Positions 1 through 7,561 are shown, numbered from the stretch's first letter. The stretch is DNA of 27,017 bases from an uncultured Clostridia bacterium (GCA_944349915.1 CALVNU010000005.1:1-27017); one strand, 5' to 3'. A program made the numbers and translations. Notes: generated by a model not told the origin, from the letters alone.

Positions 1-189
1 TGCGACCGTTGCAAGAGCCATTTTTTTCTTCTTTGACTTGGCTCTTCTAGGTCCGCACAAGTTCGAATCCTACTTGGGGCGCCAAAGTGATTAGGCTTTT
101 GCTGGTTCGAACTGCGACCGTTGCAAGAGCCATTTTTTTCTTCTTTGACTTGGCTCTTCTAGGTCCGCACAAGTTCGAATCCTACTTGG
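1..189. repeat. Two identical tRNA-like hairpin repeat units (77 bp, period 112)
   Basis: Positions 1-77 and 113-189 are identical. Each unit holds an inverted repeat, AAGAGCCA against TGGCTCTT, with an outer pair TGCGACC against GGTCCGCA (one bulge). A tRNA T-loop-like GTTCGAATCC follows, and before the second copy there is a mirror-image GGTTCGAAC at 104-112. The spacer begins GGCGCCAAAGTG (78 on), which resembles the 5' end of a tRNA. No complete cloverleaf could be folded from either copy, because the T-stems do not pair properly. I read these as tRNA-derived or chimeric pieces rather than functional tRNAs. The window starts inside the array, so more copies or an intact tRNA may lie upstream. 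Confidence 0.75.
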
Positions 190-201
190 AGTAGAAAAAA
201 T

Positions 202-221
202 AAAAGGATGGCCTTTTTTTT
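202..221 (+). terminator. Short rho-independent terminator after the tRNA-like repeats
   Basis: AAAAGG (202-207), loop ATGG and CCTTTT (212-217) run into a T tract. It would end a transcript coming through the tRNA-like array. The stem is short and AT-rich, so this is a moderate call. From here to the gene at 499 I see no further gene or recognisable site. Confidence 0.5.
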
Positions 222-498
222 GACCATATTTTATTTGGCACTCATTTCAACACTTAAAAACTTGGCCTATATCGACGCCAGCAATATATATGTTTTAAAG
301 AGGGTTATCAAATTATCTTTTTTATAATCTTGAAAATGTTTGTATTCTTTTCATTTTTAGTCTGTGTTCTTCTTAAATTTTTACTTTAGCGCACAAATTG
401 TCAAACGAGCCAAAATTTTAAAAATTCATCGTTTAATCACTATTTTTTCTTTGTTTTTTTCTAAATTTATGATAAATTATCTAACAGGAGATTATTTT

Positions 499-1197
499 AT
501 GGCACCTCAAGTGTTTGGTTGGCAACATCTTACCTATTTGGCAATTTTTCTTGTTCTTGCCATTACAGGTTTGGTTTGCGTTAAACTTTTTGTCAAAACA
601 GAAAAAACGCAGGATATTATTGTGCGCTGTTTAGGCGGTGTTTTGCTGGCACTTATTATATGGAACAGAATCGCCATTGCAATAAGAAACAATAATGCTT
701 GGCATATTATACCAAACTCTTTCTGCGGTTTAAGCAGTTTGGTGTTATCGCTTGCTGTGCTTATTGGCAAACGCAACAACAATGTTTTGCATTTTGTTGT
801 TCATGTTGCTTTTGTGGGCGACCTTTTAACAATCATCTATCCAGATTTTATTGGGCAAGACACTTCGTTTTTATATCAAAACACCATATCTGGACTTTTG
901 CATCACTCTGTGGGACTGGTTTTATGCATTCTTCTGTATATGACCGCTTGGTTTAAACCTAATTGGCACAAATGGCCAAATCTTGTGATTGGCTTTATGG
1001 CTTATATAACTCTTGGATGTTTTCTTATCTTTGTGCTTGATTTTAGTTCTGCATTCTATATCAACTCACCTATACTTGACGGCACACCTTTAACCATATG
1101 GGTTATCGCCCCAGTATTTGCAGTTGGTTACGCCATATTTATGACTGTATATGAAGTTATAAGAAGGAAAATTAACAAAAAAATGAAAATTTGGTAA
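499..1197 (+). CDS. Integral membrane protein, YwaF/TIGR02206-like
   Basis: A 232-residue, very hydrophobic protein with about six to seven predicted membrane helices. The open frame extends back to 364, but ATG 499 has AGGAG at 486-490 with ideal spacing, and the upstream part looks non-coding. Features recalling the YwaF family are an early aromatic-x-x-His (FGWQHL), a Ser/Cys-Gly-containing second block, a YPD motif after a helix, and an HH pair before the next helix. The family's function is not established. The basic tail (RRKINKKMK) would face the cytoplasm. The family call is from memory of motif order and is tentative; that it is an integral membrane protein is secure. It stands alone, followed by a separate promoter for the next pair. 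Confidence 0.6.
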   Translation: MAPQVFGWQHLTYLAIFLVLAITGLVCVKLFVKTEKTQDIIVRCLGGVLLALIIWNRIAIAIRNNNAWHIIPNSFCGLSSLVLSLAVLIGKRNNNVLHFVVHVAFVGDLLTIIYPDFIGQDTSFLYQNTISGLLHHSVGLVLCILLYMTAWFKPNWHKWPNLVIGFMAYITLGCFLIFVLDFSSAFYINSPILDGTPLTIWVIAPVFAVGYAIFMTVYEVIRRKINKKMKIW

Positions 1198-1285
1198 AAC
1201 AAAAGATTAATGAGAAAAACTAAAGATATAAACATAAAAATCAACATATAGAAAACAAAAAGCAACAAATATTGATATTTTAAAA

Positions 1286-1314
1286 TTGACAATCATCTAT
1301 AGTTGTGCTACAAT
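1286..1314 (+). promoter_or_regulatory. Sigma-A promoter for the small paralog pair
   Basis: TTGACA at 1286-1291, a 17-base spacer, and TACAAT at 1309-1314. The predicted start is near 1321, which places the AGGAGG (1321-1326) at the very 5' end of the mRNA, giving a leader of about 11 bases. Confidence 0.75.
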
Positions 1315-1331
1315 ATTTTTAGGAGGATTTT

Positions 1332-1610
1332 ATGGAAACAAACAACACTTTAACTGGGCAATTGATTTCATTTACAGTGGAAAACCTTGACAACAAACAC
1401 CTGCCAGAACTTCTTTGGGATAAATTTTCTACATGTGGAATCGAACTAAAAGATTGCATGAAAGAAATCAAGATGATAAGAATGAGACCATCTACATCGA
1501 AAGTAGATAAAAAAGCCTGCGGTCAAATTATGAGCGCATTTCAACATTGGAGACATTACAACAACTATAGCCTAACAAATAAAAACAATGTCGATGGTGA
1601 AGAAAAATAA
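1332..1610 (+). CDS. Small conserved-looking protein of unknown function (paralog A)
   Basis: A 92-residue soluble protein, not recognised. It starts at ATG 1332 with AGGAGG six bases upstream. It shares its layout with the next gene: an early LIS-T motif, an acidic or amphipathic middle, and a C-terminal block of the form K-x-C-x-x-I-x-x-AF-x-x-W. The pair probably arose by tandem duplication, with strong divergence between. No signal peptide or membrane segment is visible. The two genes are 12 bases apart and should form one operon driven from 1286-1314 and ended at 1909-1937. No function can be inferred. Confidence 0.75.
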   Translation: METNNTLTGQLISFTVENLDNKHLPELLWDKFSTCGIELKDCMKEIKMIRMRPSTSKVDKKACGQIMSAFQHWRHYNNYSLTNKNNVDGEEK

Positions 1611-1622
1611 ACGGGAGCAAAC

Positions 1623-1910
1623 ATGGAAAAGGAATTTATTATTGGTCGCAAAGCACAAGAATTAATCTCGCTAACAAAATCAAATTTTCAAGCAAAAGAC
1701 CTTGAAGATTTGATTATAAATCAATTTGAGATGATAAAAAAGCAATATCGTTCAAACGATGATGAGTTTCTAATAAAGGTTGTTGAAAATGTAAGAACTC
1801 GCGCAAGAGCACATGCTCATCAAGAAGGCATAAATAACATTGTTACAAAATCATGCAACAAAATCTATGAAGCTTTTGATAAATGGTATTACAAAAGCGA
1901 TGAAAAATAA
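1623..1910 (+). CDS. Small conserved-looking protein of unknown function (paralog B)
   Basis: A 95-residue protein, rich in Lys, Glu and Asn, not recognised. ATG 1623 is preceded by GGGAG. Like its neighbour it has LISLT near the N terminus and a C-terminal KSCNKIYEAFDKWYY block that lines up with KACGQIMSAFQHWRHY of the upstream gene. The middle (VRTRARAHAH) is basic and His-rich. It looks all-helical and cytoplasmic. It is the second and last gene of a two-gene operon, since a strong terminator begins at its stop codon. Confidence 0.75.
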   Translation: MEKEFIIGRKAQELISLTKSNFQAKDLEDLIINQFEMIKKQYRSNDDEFLIKVVENVRTRARAHAHQEGINNIVTKSCNKIYEAFDKWYYKSDEK

Positions 1911-1937
1911 AGTTAAAAGTTTTAACTTTATTTTTTT
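1909..1937 (+). terminator. Rho-independent terminator of the paralog pair
   Basis: AAAGTTAAAA (1909-1918) and TTTTAACTTT (1920-1929) form a perfect inverted repeat followed by a T-rich tract. It overlaps the stop codon of the second paralog. Confidence 0.75.
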
Positions 1938-1943
1938 ATTTGC

Positions 1944-1972
1944 TTGATATATTCGACAAAATTTGCTAAAAT
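1944..1972 (+). promoter_or_regulatory. mscL promoter with an embedded TTTGTCGAA-type site
   Basis: TTGATA (1944-1949), 17 bases, TAAAAT (1967-1972). The spacer contains TTCGACAAA at 1952-1960, the reverse complement of TTTGTCGAA, a perfect match to the Spo0A box core TGTCGAA. A protein bound there would block RNA polymerase, so repression is the natural inference. Confidence 0.65.
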
Positions 1973-1993
1973 CTTTTTCGAAAGGAGCACAAT

Positions 1994-2635
1994 ATGAAAA
2001 AATTTTTTAGTGATTTTAAAAAGTTTATAACTCGTGGGAACATTCTTGACATGGCTGTCGGCGTTGTTGTTGGCTCTGCCTTTACCGCCATTGTAAACGC
2101 TTTGACAAACAAAATATTGATGCCTCTTATAAATTTAATCTTGTCTTTAGGCGGAAGCGGTCTCGATTCTGCATATACAATGTTGAAACCTGCTTATGAC
2201 GCAACAGGCGCCCTTGACCTTGCAAACAGCATCTATATTGATTGGGGGGCTTTTATCACTGCAATAATCAACTTCTTTATTATTGCTTTGACAGTGTTTA
2301 TTATTCTGCGAATTGCCATGAACGCAAAGGGATATTTAAACAAAACCAAACTTTCTTATGAACTTAAGGAAGAACTTAAAGAAAAAGGCATTGATGTGAA
2401 AGATAAAGAGGCTGTGAAAGCAGAAATTTTGAGAATGGAAGAAGAGAAAAAGGCAAAACAAGCAAAAGAGGAAGAAGAGAAAAAACAAAACTCAACGGAA
2501 TATTTGCTTAAAGAAATAAGAGACCTTTTAAAAGAAAATGCGCAACTAAAACAAAGTGTGCAACAAGAAGAGAAAAAACAAAATAAAAAGAAGACCAAAA
2601 AAGAAACCGCAGACTCTTATGACTCTACAAATTAA
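1994..2635 (+). CDS. mscL: Large-conductance mechanosensitive channel MscL with extended C-terminal tail
   Basis: A 213-residue homolog of MscL, the homopentameric channel that opens under membrane tension and releases solutes during hypo-osmotic shock. The N-terminal amphipathic segment and first helix (about residues 1-48) carry the hallmark FKKFITRGNILDMAVGVVVG. The second helix is at about 85-108, followed by the short charged bundle. Typical MscL proteins are about 130-150 residues; here roughly 70 extra residues of Lys/Glu-rich, coiled-coil-like sequence follow (about 140-213), ending in Lys-rich and acidic patches. The SD AAAGGAG is correctly placed before ATG 1994. It is monocistronic from its own promoter. 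The family assignment is secure; the tail has no known role. Confidence 0.95.
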   Translation: MKKFFSDFKKFITRGNILDMAVGVVVGSAFTAIVNALTNKILMPLINLILSLGGSGLDSAYTMLKPAYDATGALDLANSIYIDWGAFITAIINFFIIALTVFIILRIAMNAKGYLNKTKLSYELKEELKEKGIDVKDKEAVKAEILRMEEEKKAKQAKEEEEKKQNSTEYLLKEIRDLLKENAQLKQSVQQEEKKQNKKKTKKETADSYDSTN

Positions 2636-2806
2636 AAACTTTCAAAGCAAATTTGATTATAAACTTATAGAACTATGCCTGCAAAATGTTTGTTTGTTTG
2701 AAGCGCCCCTATAAAAACATTTTACAATTTGATATTTCAAGCAAATATGAATATAGAAAATTGCATGCATTTTGTAGTTATAAAAAATTCAACTATAAGA
2801 GGATAT

Positions 2807-3454
2807 ATGAAAGAAAAGAATGTTATAAATTTTTATGTTGCCCGCAATAAACTAAAAGACCTTGTGCGCGCAGGTTGGCAAATGTGGAGCGTCAAGCGCG
2901 CTCGACTTGAAAGTGTGGCAGAACACATATTTGGAGTGCAAATGCTGGCAATCGCCATGTGGGCAGAATATAAATAATGACATTGATATTATGAAAGTTA
3001 TCACCATGATTGCAATTCTTGAAACCGAAGAAAAGTTATTGGCGACCTTACACCTTTTCAAATTTCAAAGCAAGAAAAGAAAGAATATAGCAAAAAGGCG
3101 GTCAAACAAATTTTTTCAAAACTCAACAATGCCCAGATGATTTAAAAGTTGTTGGAAGAATTTGATGAAAGAAAGGCAAAAGAAGCAATCTTTGCCTATC
3201 ACTGCAACAAACTTGAATGCGATATTCAATGCAAACTATATGACGAAGAATGCAACTTGACTTTAAACAACTTAAAAACCAAAGAAATTATCAACAAGGC
3301 AAACCTTGAAGCCTTTGCAAAAAATTGCGACACCCTTTCACCGTTGTGGATAAAATATGGGCAAAAAAATTATAACTACGACAAAAATTTTATGTCTGTG
3401 TCAAACTTTATATTAAAGAATAATATTAAAAATTTTCAAATTATGGATAAATAA
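2807..3454 (+). pseudogene. HD-domain phosphohydrolase pseudogene (two shifts plus a stop)
   Basis: Three overlapping frames together encode one HD-domain protein. The start is ATG 2807 after AAGAGGA. Frame 1 gives the N-terminal part through AEHIFGVQMLAIAMWAEYK and stops at 2975-2977. The frame starting at AAT 2976 continues NDIDIMKVITMIAI. From about 3035 the original frame resumes with VIGDLTPFQISKQEKKE, runs to a TAA at 3143-3145, and continues to 3454. The first His of the HD motif (AEH) is visible, but the expected His-Glu pair after MIAI reads Leu-Glu. Intact members act on nucleotides or phosphorylated small molecules. With two compensating frameshifts, an in-frame stop and a lost metal ligand, it should be inactive. 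Family call is good; exact lesion sites are within a few bases. Confidence 0.8.
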
Positions 3455-3573
3455 TATTAAAGTGTAAATATATTTTAAATAGCAAAACTATACGAACACG
3501 CCGTCAACACAATAGTTTGTTGAAAATTTCTAACTTTAAAGCACTTTAAAGTGCATGTTTGTTTGACTATAAC

Positions 3574-3600
3574 AAAAAAGACTGCAGTTGTCTACAGTCT
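3574..3600 (-). terminator. Terminator for the Crp/Fnr-family gene
   Basis: On the minus strand AGACTG, a loop, and CAGTCT are followed by a run of Ts (A run at 3574-3579 on plus). It lies about 40 bases beyond the stop codon of the regulator gene. Confidence 0.6.
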
Positions 3601-3603
3601 AAC

Positions 3604-3628
3604 GCAGAACAAATCGTTCTGCTTTTTT
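3604..3628 (+). terminator. Rho-independent terminator facing the regulator gene
   Basis: GCAGAAC (3604-3610), loop AAATC, GTTCTGC (3616-3622), then six Ts. It would stop transcripts arriving from the HD pseudogene side before they enter the oppositely oriented regulator gene. Confidence 0.75.
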
Positions 3629-3642
3629 ATTTGAAAAACTTT

Positions 3643-4317
3643 TTATTCTTCCTCTTTTTTTATCTTGATATGGTATCGTTTTTTATCAAAATCAATAGTA
3701 CCCTCTTTTTTTAGTTTACCCAGCACTGTGGACAATGCACTACGCTCTACCGCCAAATAGTTTGCAAGTTCTGTTTTATTAAACGGAATATCAAAATAAC
3801 TTGCCCCAGCAATTCTGCTTTGAGTTTCAAGATAAGACAAAACTTTGTCTTTGATTCCCCTTTGAGAAAGGTGTTTTATTTTATCCGTTAGCGCAAGCGA
3901 CCTTGCAGAAATCATCTTCATCATGTCTTTTGCAAGAATTTGATGGCACAAGCAGTTGTTTGAGCAAGGAGAAATTATCTTTTGTCTGTCAAAACTTGCA
4001 ACAATAGACTTTTCTGCCGACACAAGCGCGTCTTTATATGTATTCTTGTCGGCATACGCCTCTTCTAGACCAAAAAAATCCCCCGCCTTAAGATTTAAAA
4101 TGATTGCAATGTTGCCAAACATATCTTCATGCTCCACATTTGCCTCACCCTTGACAATCAAATAAACCCTGTTTGCTTTGCTAGACTGGTTAATAATAAC
4201 CTCTCCTTTCTCAAAAGAGGCTATTTCTGCCTTAAAGCAATTTTTCATTCGCGCTATATCTTGGTCGGAACAACCTTTGAAAAGTGCTAGTTTTTTGAGG
4301 TCTTTTAAATTTTCCAC
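3643..4317 (-). CDS. Crp/Fnr-family transcriptional regulator
   Basis: A 224-residue regulator. Residues about 1-125 form the cyclic-nucleotide-binding-like beta barrel (VYLIVKGEANVEH, LKAGDFFGLEEAY), and a C-terminal winged helix follows with helix-turn-helix at about 178-206 (NKTELANYLAVERSALS). The start is GTG 4317 with AGGGG six bases before it. Three Cys residues cluster at 118, 122 and 124; this could matter for redox or metal sensing, but similar clostridial proteins carry Cys here without proven clusters. It is divergent from nrdDG, and a palindrome in the shared region suggests it activates nrdDG and represses itself. The ligand or signal is unknown; low oxygen or redox is a reasonable guess given the target. 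Confidence 0.9.
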   Translation of the reverse strand: MENLKDLKKLALFKGCSDQDIARMKNCFKAEIASFEKGEVIINQSSKANRVYLIVKGEANVEHEDMFGNIAIILNLKAGDFFGLEEAYADKNTYKDALVSAEKSIVASFDRQKIISPCSNNCLCHQILAKDMMKMISARSLALTDKIKHLSQRGIKDKVLSYLETQSRIAGASYFDIPFNKTELANYLAVERSALSTVLGKLKKEGTIDFDKKRYHIKIKKEEE

Positions 4318-4330
4318 TCCTGTCCCCTAT

Positions 4331-4348
4331 TTGTTGCAAAAACAACAA
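4331..4348. promoter_or_regulatory. Palindromic operator, probable Crp/Fnr-family site
   Basis: TTGTTG, six bases, CAACAA is a perfect dyad with the spacing of Crp/Fnr sites. Its centre (4339.5) is 41.5 bases before the predicted nrdD start at 4381, the classic class II activation position, and 15.5 bases downstream of the predicted regulator start at 4355. Confidence 0.65.
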
Positions 4349-4361
4349 AACTTATATGAAA

Positions 4362-4390
4362 AGTATAGTATAATTGAGATAGAAAGTCAA
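4362..4390 (-). promoter_or_regulatory. Promoter of the Crp/Fnr-family gene
   Basis: On the minus strand TTGACT (4390-4385), 17 bases, TATACT (4367-4362). The predicted start is near 4355. The nrdD -10 box lies inside this promoter's spacer, so the two divergent promoters overlap and should exclude each other. Confidence 0.65.
4369..4374 (+). promoter_or_regulatory. nrdDG -10 box (no good -35)
   Basis: A perfect TATAAT with no recognisable -35 hexamer at the right distance, as expected of an activator-dependent promoter. The predicted start is 4381. Confidence 0.55.
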
Positions 4391-4396
4391 GTTAAT

Positions 4397-4405
4397 TTTG
4401 TCGAA
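4397..4405 (+). promoter_or_regulatory. TTTGTCGAA site in the regulator/nrdD intergenic region
   Basis: A perfect Spo0A-box-like TTTGTCGAA, just upstream of the regulator's -35 and about 17-25 bases into the nrdD leader. Binding could influence either promoter. The assignment to Spo0A is by motif only. Confidence 0.45.
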
Positions 4406-4439
4406 AAACAAAATCTTGCCTTGTTCGAAGGAGGGAATT

Positions 4440-6605
4440 ATGAACATTATTAAAAGAAATGGCCAAGAAGTAACATTTGACCAAAACAAAATTAAAAATG
4501 CTATTTCTAAAGCAAACAACTCGGTCGATGCAGGGGTACATCAATTAACCGAAAAGGAAATCAAAGAGATTACAAACGAGGTTACAGCAAAGTGCAAAAA
4601 GATTTCCAGAGCGGTTGGTGTTGAGGAAATTCAAGATTTTGTTGAAATGGCTATAATGCAAAAAGGCGCTTTTGAAGTTGCCAAAAACTATATAACATAT
4701 CGTTATCGCCGTCAACTTGCAAGACAATTCAACAGCACAGACAAAAAGATTTTTGCCATTATTGACGGTCAAAATGAAGAGGTAAAGCAGGAAAACAGCA
4801 ACAAAAACCCTACAATAAACAGCGTACAGCGTGATTATATGGCTGGAGAAGTAAGCAAGGACCTTACAAAAAGATTTTTGCTTCCAGAACATATTTGGAA
4901 AGCACACGAAGAAGGCCTTATCCACTTCCACGATGCCGACTATTTTGCTCAAAGAATGCACAACTGCGACCTTGTAAATCTTGAGGATATGCTTCAAAAT
5001 GGAACAGTTATCTCCAATGTTTTGATTGAAAAACCACATTCTTTTTCAACAGCCTGCAATATTGCAACACAAATAGTTGCTCAAGTTGCTTCCAACCAAT
5101 ATGGCGGACAAAGCATAAGTCTTGCTCATCTTGCCCCGTTTGTTGATGTTAGCAGACAGAAATTCCGCAAAGATGTTAAGGCAGAACTTGACCTTATCGG
5201 CAAGGGAAATGATGATAAATTGATTGACGAAATCACAGAAAAAAGAGTTAGACAAGAGATAAACAAAGGTATTCAAACAATTCAATATCAAATGATAACT
5301 CTTATGACAACAAACGGCCAAACACCTTTCGTAACAGAATTTTTATATCTGGGTGAAGCAAAATCGCAAAGAGAGAAAGATGACCTTGCTCTTATTATTG
5401 AAGAAACTCTTAAACAGCGTTATGAAGGAGTTAAAAATGAACAAGGTGTAGCAATCACTCCTGCCTTCCCAAAAATTATCTATGTTCTAGAAGAAGACAA
5501 TATTCATCCAGACAGCAAATATTATTATTTGACAAAACTTGCGGCAAAATGCACTGCAAAGCGTCTTGTTCCCGACTATATTAGCGAAAAGAAGATGAAA
5601 GAACTTAAAGAAGGCAACTGCTTCCCTGTTATGGGTTGCCGAAGCGCACTTTCCCCTTGGAAAGATGAAAATGGAAACTATAAGTTTTATGGAAGATTTA
5701 ATCAAGGCGTTGTTACAATTAACCTGGTTGATGTTGCCCTTTCTTCTGGCGGAGATATGGATAAGTTCTGGAAGATTTTTGATGAAAGACTTGCCCTTTG
5801 CTATGAAGCATTGATGATAAGGCATAACCGCCTAAAAGGAACTTTGTCTGATGTTGCTCCAATTTTATGGCAACATGGTGCAATTGCAAGGTTAAAACCT
5901 GGCGAAAAAATCGACAAATTGCTCTATGGTGGATATTCTACAATTTCTCTTGGCTATGCCGGCCTTTATGAATGCGTAAAATATATGACAGGAAAGTCTC
6001 ACACCGACCCAGAAGCAACACCTTTTGCTTTGCAAGTTATGCAACACATGAACGATGCTACAAACAAATGGAAAGAAGAAACAAATATCGGCTTCTCAAT
6101 TTATGGAACGCCACTTGAAAGCACAACCTATAAATTTGCAAAATGTCTTCAAAAGCGTTTTGGCATAATTGAAGGAGTTACAGACAAAAACTATATCACA
6201 AATTCTTATCATGTCCATGTCTGCGAACCAATCAATGCCTTTGATAAATTAAAATTTGAAAGCCAGTTCCAAGCCCTTTCAACAGGCGGAGCAATAAGTT
6301 ATGTTGAAGTGCCAAACATGCAAGACAACCTTGAAGCAGTTATGCAAGTAATCAAATTTATTTATGACAACATTATGTATGCCGAATTAAACACAAAATC
6401 TGACTATTGCCAAGTTTGTGGTTGGGATGGTGAAATTATGATTGTTGAAGATGACGCCGGCAAACTTGTTTGGGAATGCCCAAAATGCAAAAACAGAGAC
6501 CAAACAAAAATGAATGTTGCAAGACGAACTTGCGGATATATTGGAAGCCAATTCTGGAACCAAGGCAGAACGCAAGAAATAAGAGATAGGGTTTTGCACT
6601 TATAA
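4440..6605 (+). CDS. nrdD: Anaerobic (class III) ribonucleoside-triphosphate reductase
   Basis: A 721-residue glycyl-radical enzyme that converts ribonucleoside triphosphates to deoxyribonucleotides without oxygen. An ATP-cone starts the protein (about 1-90, IIKRNGQEVTFDQNKI). The catalytic barrel follows with active-site Cys residues in NCFPVMGC (Cys394 and Cys400). A zinc site of two CxxC pairs is at about 657-660 and 680-683, and the radical loop RRTCGYIG has its Gly near residue 699. All key elements are present and the length is normal. ATG 4440 has a strong GAAGGAGGG; an upstream in-frame start at 4398 lies in the leader and was rejected. It is followed after nine bases by its activase gene, and is divergent from the Crp/Fnr-type regulator that probably controls it. 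Confidence 0.97.
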   Translation: MNIIKRNGQEVTFDQNKIKNAISKANNSVDAGVHQLTEKEIKEITNEVTAKCKKISRAVGVEEIQDFVEMAIMQKGAFEVAKNYITYRYRRQLARQFNSTDKKIFAIIDGQNEEVKQENSNKNPTINSVQRDYMAGEVSKDLTKRFLLPEHIWKAHEEGLIHFHDADYFAQRMHNCDLVNLEDMLQNGTVISNVLIEKPHSFSTACNIATQIVAQVASNQYGGQSISLAHLAPFVDVSRQKFRKDVKAELDLIGKGNDDKLIDEITEKRVRQEINKGIQTIQYQMITLMTTNGQTPFVTEFLYLGEAKSQREKDDLALIIEETLKQRYEGVKNEQGVAITPAFPKIIYVLEEDNIHPDSKYYYLTKLAAKCTAKRLVPDYISEKKMKELKEGNCFPVMGCRSALSPWKDENGNYKFYGRFNQGVVTINLVDVALSSGGDMDKFWKIFDERLALCYEALMIRHNRLKGTLSDVAPILWQHGAIARLKPGEKIDKLLYGGYSTISLGYAGLYECVKYMTGKSHTDPEATPFALQVMQHMNDATNKWKEETNIGFSIYGTPLESTTYKFAKCLQKRFGIIEGVTDKNYITNSYHVHVCEPINAFDKLKFESQFQALSTGGAISYVEVPNMQDNLEAVMQVIKFIYDNIMYAELNTKSDYCQVCGWDGEIMIVEDDAGKLVWECPKCKNRDQTKMNVARRTCGYIGSQFWNQGRTQEIRDRVLHL

Positions 6606-6614
6606 GGTTTGACT

Positions 6615-7148
6615 ATGAACTATGGAAATATAAAATTCTGTGATATTGCAAACGGCGAAGGTGTTCGCACTAGTCTCTTTGTAAGCGGTTGCACTCACCA
6701 CTGCAAAAATTGCTTTAATCCTGAAACTTGGGACTTTTCCTATGGAAAACCTTTCACCGAACAGACAACAGAAGAAATTTTAAAATCATTAAAGCCAGAG
6801 CACATAAATGGATTAACACTGCTCGGTGGCGAACCTATGGAAATTGCAAATCAAAAAGCACTTTTACCACTAACAGAAAAGGTCAAAAAACTTTATCCAA
6901 GCAAAACAATTTGGTGCTACACCGGCTATCTGTTTGAAGACCTTTTGCCAGGCGGAAAGGTTAATACCCCTTGGACAAAATCTCTTTTGCAAAATATAGA
7001 CATTATTGTTGATGGAGAGTTTGTTGACAAACTAAAAGATATTTCTTTGCGTTTTAAAGGCTCGTCAAATCAAAGAATTATTGATGTAAAACAAAGTTTG
7101 GCGCAAAACACGGTGGTGCTTAGCCCATATAACGAAAAAAGAAAATAA
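6615..7148 (+). CDS. nrdG: Anaerobic ribonucleotide reductase activating protein
   Basis: A 177-residue radical SAM enzyme that uses a 4Fe-4S cluster and S-adenosylmethionine to put the glycyl radical on NrdD. The cluster motif CxxxCxxC is Cys26, Cys30, Cys33 (GCTHHCKNC), followed by the SAM-contact GGEP-like LLGGEPME. ATG 6615 was chosen over TTG 6609 because AAGG at 6604-6607 sits seven bases before the ATG. It forms an operon with nrdD. The 413 bases after it contain a GACAGGT/ACCTGTC hairpin (7213-7238) without a clear T tract, and no gene I can support. Confidence 0.95.
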   Translation: MNYGNIKFCDIANGEGVRTSLFVSGCTHHCKNCFNPETWDFSYGKPFTEQTTEEILKSLKPEHINGLTLLGGEPMEIANQKALLPLTEKVKKLYPSKTIWCYTGYLFEDLLPGGKVNTPWTKSLLQNIDIIVDGEFVDKLKDISLRFKGSSNQRIIDVKQSLAQNTVVLSPYNEKRK

Positions 7149-7526
7149 AAGGCGGAAAATATAAAAAATAATCTAAAAACAATTTATAAATAATTCATCA
7201 ATACAAAAACTTGACAGGTTTTATAAAATTGACCTGTCGGCAAATTCCTAGACTGCTAAAAACAAGCAAAATAAAGACTCAAAATGCTCAAAGCCAAAAG
7301 TTTAGTTTTCTAAATTGGTTTTGGGCATTTTCCAATTTATGGCACAAGAAAAATCTTTGTAAGTTTTTACGCTGTTTTTGTTGTAGTTTGTCTCTTGCGT
7401 TATCAAATTTTTATCGTGCTTTTTTGATTTTTGCAAAGCAGAAATTACAATAGCGTTTTTTAATCATAAAAAATACAAAATTTAGTGCATAAACATTGCA
7501 AAAAATTATAAATTCTATCACAATAG

Positions 7527-7555
7527 TTTACATTTTAAACAAAATATAATATAAT
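7527..7555 (+). promoter_or_regulatory. Promoter predicting a leaderless mRNA
   Basis: TTTACA (7527-7532), 17 bases, TATAAT (7550-7555), then exactly six bases before ATG 7562. The predicted start coincides with the A of the ATG, and no Shine-Dalgarno sequence is present. Confidence 0.7.
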
Positions 7556-7561
7556 AAAAAC

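Noticed and set aside
1..190. Integron attC sites or a T-box leader
   Set aside because: No RYYYAAC/GTTRRRY ends and no integrase are visible, and no aminoacyl-tRNA synthetase or amino-acid gene follows; the tRNA-like T-loop sequences explain the symmetry better.
2862..3140. Separate 92-residue gene in the HD region
   Set aside because: Only its middle is meaningful, and that part continues the HD protein of the flanking frames, so it is part of one pseudogene.
4351..4380. NrdR boxes upstream of nrdD
   Set aside because: The AT-rich TATA-containing sequence has only loose resemblance to the NrdR consensus and is better explained by the two overlapping -10 boxes.
4545..5321. Long minus-strand frames inside nrdD
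   Set aside because: They are antisense shadows of a well-conserved gene, without starts or sensible sequence.
7211..7453. 80-residue frame after nrdG
   Set aside because: Composition is non-protein-like (Cys/Phe/Lys runs), it has no SD, and it starts inside a hairpin.
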